From Bacteroides sp. UBA7335 (GTDB lineage: Bacteria > Bacteroidota > Bacteroidia > Bacteroidales > Bacteroidaceae): a stretch of DNA of 19,731 nucleotides. Location of the stretch: the NCBI GenBank assembly GCA_002471185.1, contig DKPL01000038.1, forward strand, positions 1,114 to 20,844, given 5' to 3'. The first letter of the stretch is position 1, and each line of letters begins with the position of its first letter. Below the pieces are notes generated by a model. That model did not search any database and had not been told where the DNA came from. It was given only the letters and a program-made list of their open reading frames with translations. Below, one piece after another: positions 7,820 to 15,884 of the stretch. The position numbers were made by a program, and so were the translations under genes.

Positions 7820-9619
7820 TTAATATAGCTCTAAATCAAATTCTTTTTTAAGCTGTATCAAAGCACTATTTTTTTGGGCCATCATCTGAAACTTTTCTAC
7901 TCTACCTATAGGGCGAGTATTTTCGACTGATTCGCTAACTCTAACTTTCATTAAAATAGTAGAGTTGCGTAGTGAGTGTCGGAAATAATTTTGCAAAGTC
8001 GGGGTCAACATTACAAAATCCTTTTCAACAATCTCATTTTCAACAACTACCTCAAATGTTTTCCCATCATTTAGCAACATAGGCCGAATTAATTGCATTC
8101 GTTTAGCCAAAGCCACCTGTTCTTTGGGCAATTGTGCCGCATAAGCTTGCCAGTAGTAGTTTAAGTCTTTTTCATTGAAGATAAAATCTTCATCGGATTG
8201 CGTAGTTTGTACACCAGCTTGAGGTTGCTTTAAAGCCATCTCTTCTTCTTTCTTAGGTGTAGCCTTGATAGATACTCCCAAGCGACTTTTAGAGGATGTC
8301 TTTTTATCACCAGATGGAGTTTGAGCAGAGTTCATCGAGTTATTCGGTTTAGCATAGGTAGACGGAGTATCCGAAACCATAGCAACCGAATGATTGGTTG
8401 ACACAGTTTGAGCTTGTTGTGGCTCAGACTGAGTCGCACCCTGCGTTTGCTGAGCAGCAGCAGGATGGCTGAATACGGGTTTTAATATTTTATTAGGGCG
8501 ACGCCCACCACTCACACCATCATCTTCAACACCAATCTGACCAATCTGTATCAGAGTCAATTCTACAAGCAGTCGTTTGTTTTTGCTCGCACGATAACTC
8601 ATATCACAATCATTGCATAGCTTCATAGCCTGATACAGAAAAGGCAACGGACACTTTTGCGCTTGCTGCTGATAACGATCTCGGATTGAGGCTCCCACTT
8701 CGAGCAACACTAAAGTAGCCGGGTCTTTACCTACTAACAAGTCGCGAAAATGAGAAGTTAATCCGGTAACAAAATGACTACCATCGAACCCTCTACTCAA
8801 TACCTCGTTAAGCAAAAGCAAAGCATCACTAATCTTATGCTCAAGCAGCAAATCAGTTAAGCGGAAGTAATACTCATAATCTAAAACATTCAAATTCTCA
8901 ATAACCCCTTGATAGGTAATATTACCAGCAGTAAAACTTGCCACCTGATCGAATATAGATAGCGCATCGCGCATACCACCATCGGCCTTTAAAGCAATAA
9001 CATTAAGCGCCTCAACTTCGGCAGATATACCTTCGGTAGAAGCTACATACTGAAGATGTTGAACTGTATCTTCAACCCCAATGCGACTAAAGTCGTATAT
9101 CTGACAACGAGAAAGAATCGTTGGCAAAATCTTGTGTTTTTCAGTAGTAGCAAGGATAAATATTGCATGATGAGGAGGCTCTTCAAGTGTTTTCAAAAAT
9201 GCATTAAATGCTGCGTTTGACAACATATGGACCTCATCAATAATATAAACCTTATACTTACCAATTTGAGGGGGTATTCGTACTTGATCTACCAATAAAC
9301 GGATTTCATCCACCGAGTTATTGGAAGCAGCATCCAACTCATGAATATTATATGACCGTTGCTCATTGAAAGCAACACACGATTCGCAAGCGTTACACGC
9401 CTCTCCATCGGCTGTAGGCGATAAACAATTGATGGTTTTTGCAAAAATTCGGGCACAGGTGGTTTTGCCTACACCACGTGGACCACAGAACAAATATGCA
9501 TGCGCCAACTTATTTGAAGCAATAGCATTTTTTAGTGTAGTGGTTAGAGCCAGCTGCCCAACTACAGATTTGAATGTAGATGGACGGTATTTGCGGGCAG
9601 ATACAATATAGTTCTCCAT
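7820..9619 (-). CDS. dnaX: DNA polymerase III subunit gamma/tau
   Basis: The clamp-loader ATPase of the replicative polymerase. The 599 residues contain the AAA+ module with Walker A GPRGVGKTT (46-54), four zinc-binding Cys (C65, C75, C78, C81), Walker B IIDEVH (126-131), sensor 1 TTE (158-160) and SRC (170-172) with the arginine finger R171. The collar domain follows (about 240-375), then a Gln/Ser/Thr-rich linker (about 385-480) and a tau-like C-terminal domain (about 485-599) that would bind the polymerase. There is no programmed-frameshift site placed to produce a gamma form: the A-rich runs lie within the last 20 or so codons. The gene diverges from the divIC-like gene and has its own -7 box. 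Confidence 0.96.
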   Translation of the reverse strand: MENYIVSARKYRPSTFKSVVGQLALTTTLKNAIASNKLAHAYLFCGPRGVGKTTCARIFAKTINCLSPTADGEACNACESCVAFNEQRSYNIHELDAASNNSVDEIRLLVDQVRIPPQIGKYKVYIIDEVHMLSNAAFNAFLKTLEEPPHHAIFILATTEKHKILPTILSRCQIYDFSRIGVEDTVQHLQYVASTEGISAEVEALNVIALKADGGMRDALSIFDQVASFTAGNITYQGVIENLNVLDYEYYFRLTDLLLEHKISDALLLLNEVLSRGFDGSHFVTGLTSHFRDLLVGKDPATLVLLEVGASIRDRYQQQAQKCPLPFLYQAMKLCNDCDMSYRASKNKRLLVELTLIQIGQIGVEDDGVSGGRRPNKILKPVFSHPAAAQQTQGATQSEPQQAQTVSTNHSVAMVSDTPSTYAKPNNSMNSAQTPSGDKKTSSKSRLGVSIKATPKKEEEMALKQPQAGVQTTQSDEDFIFNEKDLNYYWQAYAAQLPKEQVALAKRMQLIRPMLLNDGKTFEVVVENEIVEKDFVMLTPTLQNYFRHSLRNSTILMKVRVSESVENTRPIGRVEKFQMMAQKNSALIQLKKEFDLELY

Positions 9620-9651
9620 AAATGAGATATACCTTAATAGTTTGATTCTTG

Positions 9652-9659
9652 CAAATGTA
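9652..9659 (-). promoter_or_regulatory. Promoter -7 box of dnaX
   Basis: On the minus strand this reads TACATTTG, matching TAnnTTTG, with about 32 nt to the dnaX start. No good -33 box is seen. Confidence 0.6.
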
Positions 9660-9736
9660 CAAAAAAGCCATAAGTAATAAATGAGCTGTTAGTAAGTTTT
9701 TAGATTAGAACCATTAAGTTTTTTCATAAGAAACTC

Positions 9737-9744
9737 TATCTTTG
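9737..9744 (+). promoter_or_regulatory. Promoter -7 box of the divIC-like operon
   Basis: TATCTTTG matches the consensus; the -33 region is weak. A TTG codon in frame at 9742 lies inside this box, so translation should start at the ATG at 9766, 21 nt downstream. Confidence 0.7.
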
Positions 9745-9765
9745 CAAGTAAGATATAAAACAGAT

Positions 9766-10062
9766 ATGAGTGGCTTACAATCTCTTTGGAACTTTTTAGG
9801 TAGATACAAATATGCTATTACCCTTTTAACATTTGGAGTTATCATTATTTTCATTGATGAAAATAGTGCAATACGCCGCTGGGGATATACGCAAGAAATA
9901 AATCGACTGAATGAAGAAATTGGAAAATACAGGAAAGAATATGAGGAAAGTACTCGTAGACTGAATGAGCTGAACACAAACCCGGAAGCTATTGAACAAA
10001 TTGCTCGCGAAAAGTATCTGATGAAAAAGTCCAATGAGGACATTTATGTATTTGAAGATTAA
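9766..10062 (+). CDS. FtsB/DivIC-family septum formation protein
   Basis: A 98-residue bitopic membrane protein of the DivIC/FtsB family, which links early and late division proteins at the septum (FtsB-FtsL-FtsQ or DivIC-FtsL-DivIB). A short basic cytoplasmic N-terminus is followed by one membrane helix (about 17-32), a coiled coil rich in Glu, Asn, Arg and Leu (about 44-75), and the family motif NPEAIEQIAREKYLMKKSNEDIYVFED at the C-terminus (compare AREKYGM in relatives). The frame can be extended to a TTG at 9742, but that codon is part of the promoter, so ATG 9766 was chosen. It is followed 3 nt later by a small membrane protein gene, surely on the same transcript. Confidence 0.88.
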   Translation: MSGLQSLWNFLGRYKYAITLLTFGVIIIFIDENSAIRRWGYTQEINRLNEEIGKYRKEYEESTRRLNELNTNPEAIEQIAREKYLMKKSNEDIYVFED

Positions 10063-10065
10063 TTT

Positions 10066-10407
10066 ATGAAACCATTTATCTCTGCCCTCTTTTCAGTGGG
10101 CGCAATTTTAGCCTTAGCAGGCACTGTGCTGTATATCACATCATTCAAAGAGTATGCTCCTTATATTTATACTATAGGAGCCGGATTTATAGCTATTGCT
10201 CAAATAAACACTCCTGTTCACGGCAAAAGTAAAATATTAAAGCGTTTACGTATTCAACAAATATTTGGTGCTTTAGCATTGGTATTAACGGGTGGCTTTA
10301 TGTTTTTCACCCGTAACAATGAGTGGATAGCATGTCTTACTATTGCAGCAGTATTAGAACTATATACCGCTTTTCGCATTCCGCAAGAAGAATCTAAAGA
10401 AAAATAA
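10066..10407 (+). CDS. Small membrane protein with four predicted helices, function unknown
   Basis: A 113-residue hydrophobic protein I do not recognise as a named family, though it resembles conserved hypothetical membrane proteins of Bacteroidales. Four hydrophobic stretches are visible (about residues 5-24, 31-47, 67-83 and 88-104), with a basic loop HGKSKILKRLRIQQ between the second and third and a charged tail EESKEK. The start codon is 3 nt after the stop of the divIC-like gene, so expression is probably coupled to it. This suggests, but does not show, a role at the division site or the envelope. There is no signal peptide cleavage site or catalytic motif. Confidence 0.8.
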   Translation: MKPFISALFSVGAILALAGTVLYITSFKEYAPYIYTIGAGFIAIAQINTPVHGKSKILKRLRIQQIFGALALVLTGGFMFFTRNNEWIACLTIAAVLELYTAFRIPQEESKEK

Positions 10408-10422
10408 TCGGTATAGCAGATT

Positions 10423-10469
10423 CAATAAAAAAGGGTTCGAGAAAAAAAATCTCGAACCCTTTTTTATTG
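10423..10469. terminator. Bidirectional terminator between convergent operons
   Basis: Arms 10423-10442 and 10450-10469 are perfectly complementary over 20 bp around a 7-A loop. The stem contains A6/T6 runs, so each strand ends in a U tract. It separates the divIC-like operon from the ompH-like gene. Confidence 0.93.
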
Positions 10470-10487
10470 GAAAAATATCCCAAATGA

Positions 10488-11099
10488 TTATTTCTTATTT
10501 GTTGCAGAGTTATAGCGTGCGTTCAAACCTTCAACAATAGCATTAGTGATATTCATTGATTGGTCAGCATAAAGCAAGTTATCAAAACCAGTGTTACTGA
10601 AAATCATATTATATCCTTTAATCTTATTGTAAGCTTGAATGAAGTTATTGATAGAATCACGCAACTGAAGGTTATTTTTAGCAGTTTCAGTAGCTAATTC
10701 ATTGCTCAATTTATTGCTCAATTCTTGCAAATCTTGTTGCGCTTTCATCAAACGATTGTATTCTTGTTGAGCTCTTTCTGGAGAGATAAACGCATTGTTT
10801 TCATATTTTTTTTGAAACTCTTTTTGATCTTTTTCCAAAGTTGCAGCTTTTTGGTTCAAAGTCAAGCGGATGTTTTCTTCTTTTTTCATCATAGCCTCAT
10901 TCAAGTCAATGCAGAAATTGTATTTTGTAAGAAGTGTATCAACATCAACATAAGCTAATTTCAAATCGCCTGTAGCCAAAGCAGAAGCCGAATCTGAATT
11001 TGCTGCTGTTTTTGTATCAGTATTGCCTGCACATTGAGAGAATAAAGCAATAAGTGCAAGAGCTGCAAAACCATTGATGAGGTAAGTAAATCTCTTCAT
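10488..11099 (-). CDS. OmpH/Skp-family periplasmic chaperone-like protein, probable lipoprotein
   Basis: A 203-residue member of the OmpH/Skp family, which holds unfolded outer-membrane proteins in the periplasm on their way to the BAM complex. The N-terminal signal ends FSQC (Cys23); Gln just before Cys is unusual for a lipobox, so lipidation is probable rather than certain. The mature part begins with the beta strand LKLAYVDVDTLLTKYN, followed by a long charged coiled coil (about 65-150; KAATLEKDQKEFQKKYENNAF, ERAQQEYNRLMKAQQDLQELSNKL) that forms the tentacle in Skp. It ends with GYNMIFSNTGFDNLLYADQSMNITNAIVEGLN, the typical C-terminal strand and helix. It lies 29 nt downstream of a small membrane protein gene and shares its promoter. 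Confidence 0.9.
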   Translation of the reverse strand: MKRFTYLINGFAALALIALFSQCAGNTDTKTAANSDSASALATGDLKLAYVDVDTLLTKYNFCIDLNEAMMKKEENIRLTLNQKAATLEKDQKEFQKKYENNAFISPERAQQEYNRLMKAQQDLQELSNKLSNELATETAKNNLQLRDSINNFIQAYNKIKGYNMIFSNTGFDNLLYADQSMNITNAIVEGLNARYNSATNKK

Positions 11100-11128
11100 A
11101 ATTTGATAAGAATATAGTTTTAAATTAA

Positions 11129-11359
11129 TTAATTCATATTATCGTTTAAGGCTTTCTCTATCTCTTCAATAGAGAAATTACGTTTGCGTTGTGCTTGTCT
11201 GTCTTGGGACTGAGCACAGCCAATCCCGCGTTTTTGTAAACCCTTGTTGCCACTCACATGCCCATTAGGAAACTTACCTTTAAAGAAAAAGATTTTAATG
11301 CCCAATAATAGTAGACAAATAGCAACTATTAACAAAGTAAACAATAGCGTATACAGCAT
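11129..11359 (-). CDS. Small single-pass membrane protein, function unknown
   Basis: A 76-residue protein. Residues 1-26 form one hydrophobic helix followed by KIFFFKGKFPNGHVSGNKGLQKRGIGCAQSQDR, and then a basic and acidic tail. The block FPN-H-SGNK-L-K-GI-C-QSQDR looks conserved in character: Gly, His, Asn and a single Cys in a short polar segment after the helix. The small size and helix-then-Cys layout recall the Na+-NQR maturation factor NqrM, but the Cys cluster of that family is missing, so I do not assign it. It has its own -7 box and is followed 29 nt later by the ompH-like gene, which suggests an envelope-related role. Confidence 0.7.
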   Translation of the reverse strand: MLYTLLFTLLIVAICLLLLGIKIFFFKGKFPNGHVSGNKGLQKRGIGCAQSQDRQAQRKRNFSIEEIEKALNDNMN

Positions 11360-11379
11360 TTCTATTAATTTTGTGATTG

Positions 11380-11387
11380 CAAAGATA
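11380..11387 (-). promoter_or_regulatory. Promoter -7 box of the small membrane protein/ompH-like operon
   Basis: On the minus strand this reads TATCTTTG, the commonest form in this window, 20 nt from the start codon. No clear -33 box. Confidence 0.65.
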
Positions 11388-11519
11388 GACTTTTGTATTA
11401 ACTATGATACTTTTTTCGAATAAAAAAAAAGAATCAAATAGATAATGTGATTTAATTTAACAGAAGCATTTATTTCATCAAGAGTTTTTAACAGAATTTG
11501 ATAATTTAAAACAGTAAAC

Positions 11520-12980
11520 ATGAAAGAGCAAGAACTAAAACCAGTAGGTGTATTTAAATATTTTGCAGAAATCTGCCAAGTACCACGCCCTTCTAAGAAA
11601 GAAGAGAAGATTATTGAATACCTAAAAAACTTCGGAGCAAAACATAATTTAGAAACCAAAACCGATGAGGCTGGAAATGTTTTGATTATCAAACCAGCTA
11701 CTCCGGGAAAAGAAAATTTAAAAACTGTAGTCTTACAATCGCATATCGACATGGTTTGCGAAAAGAACAATAATATCGAACACGATTTCTTAAACGACCC
11801 CATTCAAATTGAAATTGACGGTGAGTGGATGAAAGCTAAAGGCACTACTCTTGGAGCCGACAATGGTATTGGTGTGGCTACTGAGTTGGCTCTTTTGGCT
11901 GATAAGACTATTGAACACGGACCAATAGAGTGCTTATTTACCGTTGATGAGGAAACAGGATTAACAGGTGCTTTTGCTTTACAAAAAAGTTTCTTCGACG
12001 GAGATATTCTTTTAAATCTTGACTCAGAAGATGAAGGTGAAATTTTTATTGGTTGCGCAGGGGGTATTGACTCGGTAGCCGAATTTAAATACAACGAAAT
12101 TGATGTCCCACAAAACTACTTCTTCATGCGTGTTGAAGTAAAAGGGCTTAAAGGAGGACACTCGGGAGGCGATATTCACTTAGGAAGAGGCAACGCTAAC
12201 AAAATATTAAACCGTTTCTTGAGTCGCGTGGCTGCCGATTACGATATGTACTTATGCGATATTGATGGTGGCAATTTAAGAAATGCTATTCCACGTGAGG
12301 CATATGCTATTTTTGCAGTTCCACAAGAATTTAAACACAATGTTCGCACTGATCTCAATGTGTTTACAGCAGAGATTGAAAATGAACTATCGATAGTAGA
12401 GCCAGATATTAAACTTATTCTAGAGTCGAGCGATGCACACCCCAAAGCTTTTGATAAAGCAACAACCGATAAGTTGTTAAAGGCCATTTATGCTGCCCCA
12501 CACGGAGTGTATGCTATGAGCCAAGATATGCCAGGCTTGGTTGAAACATCTACAAACCTTGCTTCGATTAAAGTAAAACAGGGAAATATCATCCGTATCG
12601 AGACTAGCCAAAGAAGTTCTATCTTATCTGCTCGCAACGATATGGCTAACACAGTACGTGCAGTGTTCAACTTAGCTGGAGCAAACGTTACATTTGGCGA
12701 AGGCTATCCAGGTTGGAAACCTAACCCAAACTCTGAAATCTTAGAAGTTGCTAAGAAGTCATACAAAGAACTCTTTGGTGTAGAGGCTAAAGTAAAAGCA
12801 ATTCATGCCGGATTAGAATGTGGTTTATTTCTTGATAAATATCCCGAGTTAGATATGATATCTTTTGGTCCAACACTCACAGGGGTTCACTCACCCGATG
12901 AACGTATGCATATCCCTTCTGTTGAGAAGTTTTGGAATCATTTACTCGATATATTAGTAAATATACCCGAAAAGAAATAA
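11520..12980 (+). CDS. pepD: Aminoacyl-histidine dipeptidase (M20 family, PepD)
   Basis: Cytoplasmic dinuclear-zinc dipeptidase that cleaves Xaa-His dipeptides such as carnosine and various other dipeptides. The 486 residues match the normal PepD length. Metal and catalytic residues can be followed: H75 and D77 (SHIDMVCEK), D114 (LGADNGIGVA), E144-E145 (VDEETGLTGAF), the Asp of LNLDSEDEGEIFIGCAGG, and the late His of GVHSPDERMHI. The lid/dimerisation domain begins near GLKGGHSGGDIHLGRGNA. No signal peptide is present. The leader upstream (11388-11519) has no convincing consensus promoter. A terminator follows at 13048. The closest alternative would be another M20 di/tripeptidase, but the GGHSGGDIHLGRGNA and CAGG motifs fit PepD. 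Confidence 0.95.
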   Translation: MKEQELKPVGVFKYFAEICQVPRPSKKEEKIIEYLKNFGAKHNLETKTDEAGNVLIIKPATPGKENLKTVVLQSHIDMVCEKNNNIEHDFLNDPIQIEIDGEWMKAKGTTLGADNGIGVATELALLADKTIEHGPIECLFTVDEETGLTGAFALQKSFFDGDILLNLDSEDEGEIFIGCAGGIDSVAEFKYNEIDVPQNYFFMRVEVKGLKGGHSGGDIHLGRGNANKILNRFLSRVAADYDMYLCDIDGGNLRNAIPREAYAIFAVPQEFKHNVRTDLNVFTAEIENELSIVEPDIKLILESSDAHPKAFDKATTDKLLKAIYAAPHGVYAMSQDMPGLVETSTNLASIKVKQGNIIRIETSQRSSILSARNDMANTVRAVFNLAGANVTFGEGYPGWKPNPNSEILEVAKKSYKELFGVEAKVKAIHAGLECGLFLDKYPELDMISFGPTLTGVHSPDERMHIPSVEKFWNHLLDILVNIPEKK

Positions 12981-13047
12981 GTTGTAATAGAATGAGATAT
13001 ATTATTTTAACTTTATTGTAAGTAATAAAACTACTCATTCAACGTTT

Positions 13048-13090
13048 ATTAGGCATAGGCAATTCAATGGTTGTCTATGCCTAATTTTTT
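13048..13090 (+). terminator. Terminator or leader hairpin between pepD and the beta-helix gene
   Basis: Arms 13048-13062 and 13071-13085 pair over 15 bp with one G-T pair around an 8-nt loop, followed by TTTTTT. It ends 10 nt before the next start codon. Confidence 0.82.
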
Positions 13091-13100
13091 ATAGCAATTC

Positions 13101-14528
13101 ATGACTCAAAGAATTTTATATTTTCTTGCTACGCTTATCGGCTGCATCTGCATCACAACAGCATGCGACGATCTTGACAACTACTCCACCAACCCTTCAC
13201 ATACCCTTAGCTTCTCGCAAGACACGCTACGCATGGATACGATACTTGCAGGTGTTGGCACATCAACCCATATATTGAAAGTATATAATCGTCATAAAGA
13301 ACCATTACTTATTTCGTCTATCCAGCTGGCCGATGCTGCATCGTCTGGTTTCCGCATAAATGTAGATGGCATAAAAGGTACCTCTTTTGCAGATATTGAA
13401 ATAAGACAAAGAGACAGTTTGTTTATATTCGTAGAAGCAACGTTACAACCTCAAGATAGCGATGTACCTATTTTCAAAAAAGACTCTATTGTATTTGTCA
13501 CCAATGGTATCCGACAGGATGTTAAGCTACATGCTTATGGACAAGACTTCATTGCTTTTCGCGGAAAAGAGATTGTTGAGGATACCATTATTTCTTCAAA
13601 ACGCCCGATTGTAATATACGATAGTTTAATAGTGAAGCCGAACGTACAACTAACTCTTTCGGCAGGTGTAAAACTCTATTTTCATGGTAAATCAGGGTTG
13701 CGAGTCTACGGTACTCTTATAGCTAATGGAACCATTGATAATCCGGTAGTATTCCGCGGCGACCGTACTGACAATATGTTTGCTTATTTGCCATATGACC
13801 GCTTACCAGGACAATGGGGAGGAATAAAAATCGAGGCTAAGAGTTTTGAGAACCAATTAAACTATGTAGATATTCATGGTGGTATATATGGGATTCAGTG
13901 TGATTCAGCCGGAACTGAAAGAGTTAAAATAAATATTGCAAATTCAATCATACATCAGGTATCTGGCAATGGTTTAAGTTTTATTGACTGTAAAGCTACC
14001 GTTGCCAACTCTAGCATAAGCAATGCAGGTAGATATTGTGTTAATCTAACTGGAGGCGATTACGAGTTTGTTCATTGCACACTAGCCAACTATTATAGCT
14101 GGGATATAAAAAAGGGAGTTGCTCTGCGGTTTGCAAACGAGCACAATGGTTTACCCTATCCACTTTCATTGGCAGCTTTTCGTAATTGTATTATCACCGG
14201 ATCATCCAATGATGAAATAAGTGGAGTAAGCTCTAATGATTCTTCAGTACCATTCAACTATTACTTTTCAAACTGTTTAATAAACTCTATAGTAGAAGAA
14301 AACGATAAAATTGTCAATGTAGTTTGGAAAAAGGATGATAATTTTACACTGATGGATAGTCGTGAACAACGTTATGACTTCAGTCTAAATTCTAAGTCGG
14401 CAGCTATAAACATTGCTGCTAATGAAGATGCCCTATCCTACCCTTACGACTTAAAAGGCAACTCACGTTTGACAGATGGCTACCCTGATGCCGGCTGCTT
14501 GGAATGGATAGATGAAAAGGAAAAATGA
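13101..14528 (+). CDS. Lipoprotein with right-handed beta-helix, probably surface-exposed
   Basis: A 475-residue protein with a lipoprotein signal ending TTAC (Cys22), directly followed by acidic residues (CDDLDN). Acidic residues just after the Cys are the type of signal that sends lipoproteins to the cell surface in Bacteroidetes. Residues about 35-155 look like a beta-sandwich domain (LSFSQDTLRMDTILAGVGTSTHILKVYN). The rest shows a right-handed parallel beta-helix: repeated short strands with Asn/Gly turns (VKLYFHGKSGLRVYGTLIANGTIDNPVVFRG; NSIIHQVSGNGLSFIDC; NSSISNAGRYCVNL). The C-terminus reads GYPDAGCLEW, common in this family. No catalytic residues of a polysaccharide lyase could be identified. 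Its stop overlaps the start of the EEP gene by 4 nt (ATGA), so the two are translationally coupled. Confidence 0.85.
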   Translation: MTQRILYFLATLIGCICITTACDDLDNYSTNPSHTLSFSQDTLRMDTILAGVGTSTHILKVYNRHKEPLLISSIQLADAASSGFRINVDGIKGTSFADIEIRQRDSLFIFVEATLQPQDSDVPIFKKDSIVFVTNGIRQDVKLHAYGQDFIAFRGKEIVEDTIISSKRPIVIYDSLIVKPNVQLTLSAGVKLYFHGKSGLRVYGTLIANGTIDNPVVFRGDRTDNMFAYLPYDRLPGQWGGIKIEAKSFENQLNYVDIHGGIYGIQCDSAGTERVKINIANSIIHQVSGNGLSFIDCKATVANSSISNAGRYCVNLTGGDYEFVHCTLANYYSWDIKKGVALRFANEHNGLPYPLSLAAFRNCIITGSSNDEISGVSSNDSSVPFNYYFSNCLINSIVEENDKIVNVVWKKDDNFTLMDSREQRYDFSLNSKSAAINIAANEDALSYPYDLKGNSRLTDGYPDAGCLEWIDEKEK

Positions 14529-15580
14529 AAAAACAACGACTCTTTATAATGGTCTTTTTTATTACTGTGGTCTTCAATAATTTGTGGGCACAAGAGGATA
14601 TAAAGCAGTTTAGAGTAATGTTTTGGAATGTAGAAAACCTATTTGACACTCGTCACGACACACTAAAGAACGATTATGAGTTTTTGCCCGATGCTTTAAG
14701 ACATTGGACGCCACAGCGATTTAAAAAAAAGATAGATAACGTAGCACGAGTTATTGCTGCTGTAGGCGAAAACGCTCCTCCTACCCTAGTGGGACTATGC
14801 GAAGTAGAAAATGAATATGTGCTAAAATCATTGACTCAATACTCTCCACTAAAAGAACAGACTTACCGATATATCACCACAGAATCTGCCGATGAGCGAG
14901 GCATCGATGTGGCTCTTTTATATCAGCGCGATCAGTTTAAACCGATTGAAACGAAAAAAATAAGTATAACACCACTTACCAAACAGCAACGCCATACCCG
15001 CGATATACTCTATGTCAGTGGTTTGCTGCCCACAAAAGATACATTGAATGTTTTTATAATTCACGCTCCCTCAAAAGCGGGTGGAGTTAAAGAGACAGAG
15101 CCTTTGCGCAATCATGTGATGAAAACATTGCGAAGTCATATTGATACTCTTTATACACAGCGCAAAAGTCCGAATATCATCATTATGGGTGATTTTAACG
15201 CACAGGCTAAAGACAAATCGCTATCAAAATTTTTAGGAGTTCAAGAAATAAATGATTCAATTACCTCAGATAATCTATACTTTCTGCTGACAAAGCAATT
15301 AAAATCAAGAAAAAAAGGAAGTTATAAATATAAAGGCCAATGGGAATTGATAGACCATATTATAGTATCGGGAAGTCTGCTTCATTCTGATGCAAATATC
15401 TACACAGCCAATGGTTATGCTAAGATTTGTGAACTTTCGTTTCTGCTATCAGATGATTTAAAGTATGGTGGTAAACAACCTTTTCGTACTTACCATGGCA
15501 TGAGGTATCAAGGTGGATTCAGTGACCATTTGCCCATCTATACCGATTTAATTTTAAAGTATCTACCCGTATCGAAATAA
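14525..15580 (+). CDS. Secreted endonuclease/exonuclease/phosphatase (EEP) family protein, copy 1
   Basis: A 351-residue member of the EEP superfamily (DNase I / inositol phosphatase fold). A signal peptide covers residues 1-22 (cleavage after LWA). Metal-site and catalytic residues: N35 (FWNVENLF), E93 (LCEVENEYVL), D128 (RGIDVALLY), H180 (IIHAPSK), D223 and N225 (MGDFNAQ), and D334-H335 (GFSDHLP). So it is likely an active hydrolase in the periplasm or outside the cell, but nucleic acid, phospholipid and sugar-phosphate substrates cannot be told apart. Compared with its paralogue at 17284 it has I-H-A in place of the usual N-H-W ahead of PS(R/K). It is translationally coupled to the beta-helix lipoprotein gene through an ATGA overlap. 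No hairpin terminator was seen directly after it. Confidence 0.9.
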   Translation: MKKQRLFIMVFFITVVFNNLWAQEDIKQFRVMFWNVENLFDTRHDTLKNDYEFLPDALRHWTPQRFKKKIDNVARVIAAVGENAPPTLVGLCEVENEYVLKSLTQYSPLKEQTYRYITTESADERGIDVALLYQRDQFKPIETKKISITPLTKQQRHTRDILYVSGLLPTKDTLNVFIIHAPSKAGGVKETEPLRNHVMKTLRSHIDTLYTQRKSPNIIIMGDFNAQAKDKSLSKFLGVQEINDSITSDNLYFLLTKQLKSRKKGSYKYKGQWELIDHIIVSGSLLHSDANIYTANGYAKICELSFLLSDDLKYGGKQPFRTYHGMRYQGGFSDHLPIYTDLILKYLPVSK

Positions 15581-15818
15581 AGTAAAAGCAATAGAGGTGG
15601 ACTAGTTTGTTCTGTTGCAACTCAAAGGAAACGGTTTACCCCTATACTTCTTAATCAACAGAAGCAGACAGTAAAAAAACACACCACAGTATTTAGACTC
15701 AGTAGTCCAATTTTATACCCAAAAGCTTATTTTAGAGATAATCAGAAGAACAGTACAAAACCTAAACAACTGTTTACCAATTCTTTAAAGCATCAAAATG
15801 TCCTAAAAATTCCACAGT

Positions 15819-15884
15819 AACTTTTGCATCAAAACATAGGAACTTTTGCACTAAAACATAGGAACTTTTGCATCAAAACTTACT
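15819..15884. repeat. Tandem 22-bp repeat, type A, about three copies
   Basis: Copies start at 15819, 15841 and 15863. Each begins AACTTTTGCA, then two variable bases (TC or CT), then AAAACATAGG. The third copy diverges after about 18 bases into the type B units. The core TTTTGCATCAAAA is itself a palindrome (TTTTG-CAT-CAAAA). A degenerate relative (GCATCAAAATGTCCT) lies upstream at 15790. Confidence 0.85.

Noticed and set aside
7835..7880. Programmed frameshift in dnaX (A-rich runs on the minus strand, including AAAAAAG)
   Set aside because: The runs lie in the last 20 or so codons, not after the AAA+ domains, so slipping there could not make a gamma-type product. The AAAAAAG is also in the wrong frame for the classical slippery codon pair.
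9742..9765. TTG start of the DivIC-like protein
   Set aside because: The codon overlaps the TATCTTTG promoter box, so it would not be within the transcript. ATG 9766 gives the family's usual N-terminus.
11804..12094. 96-codon frame antisense to pepD
   Set aside because: It is the complement of a well-conserved enzyme; its Ser/Pro-rich composition is that of a shadow frame.
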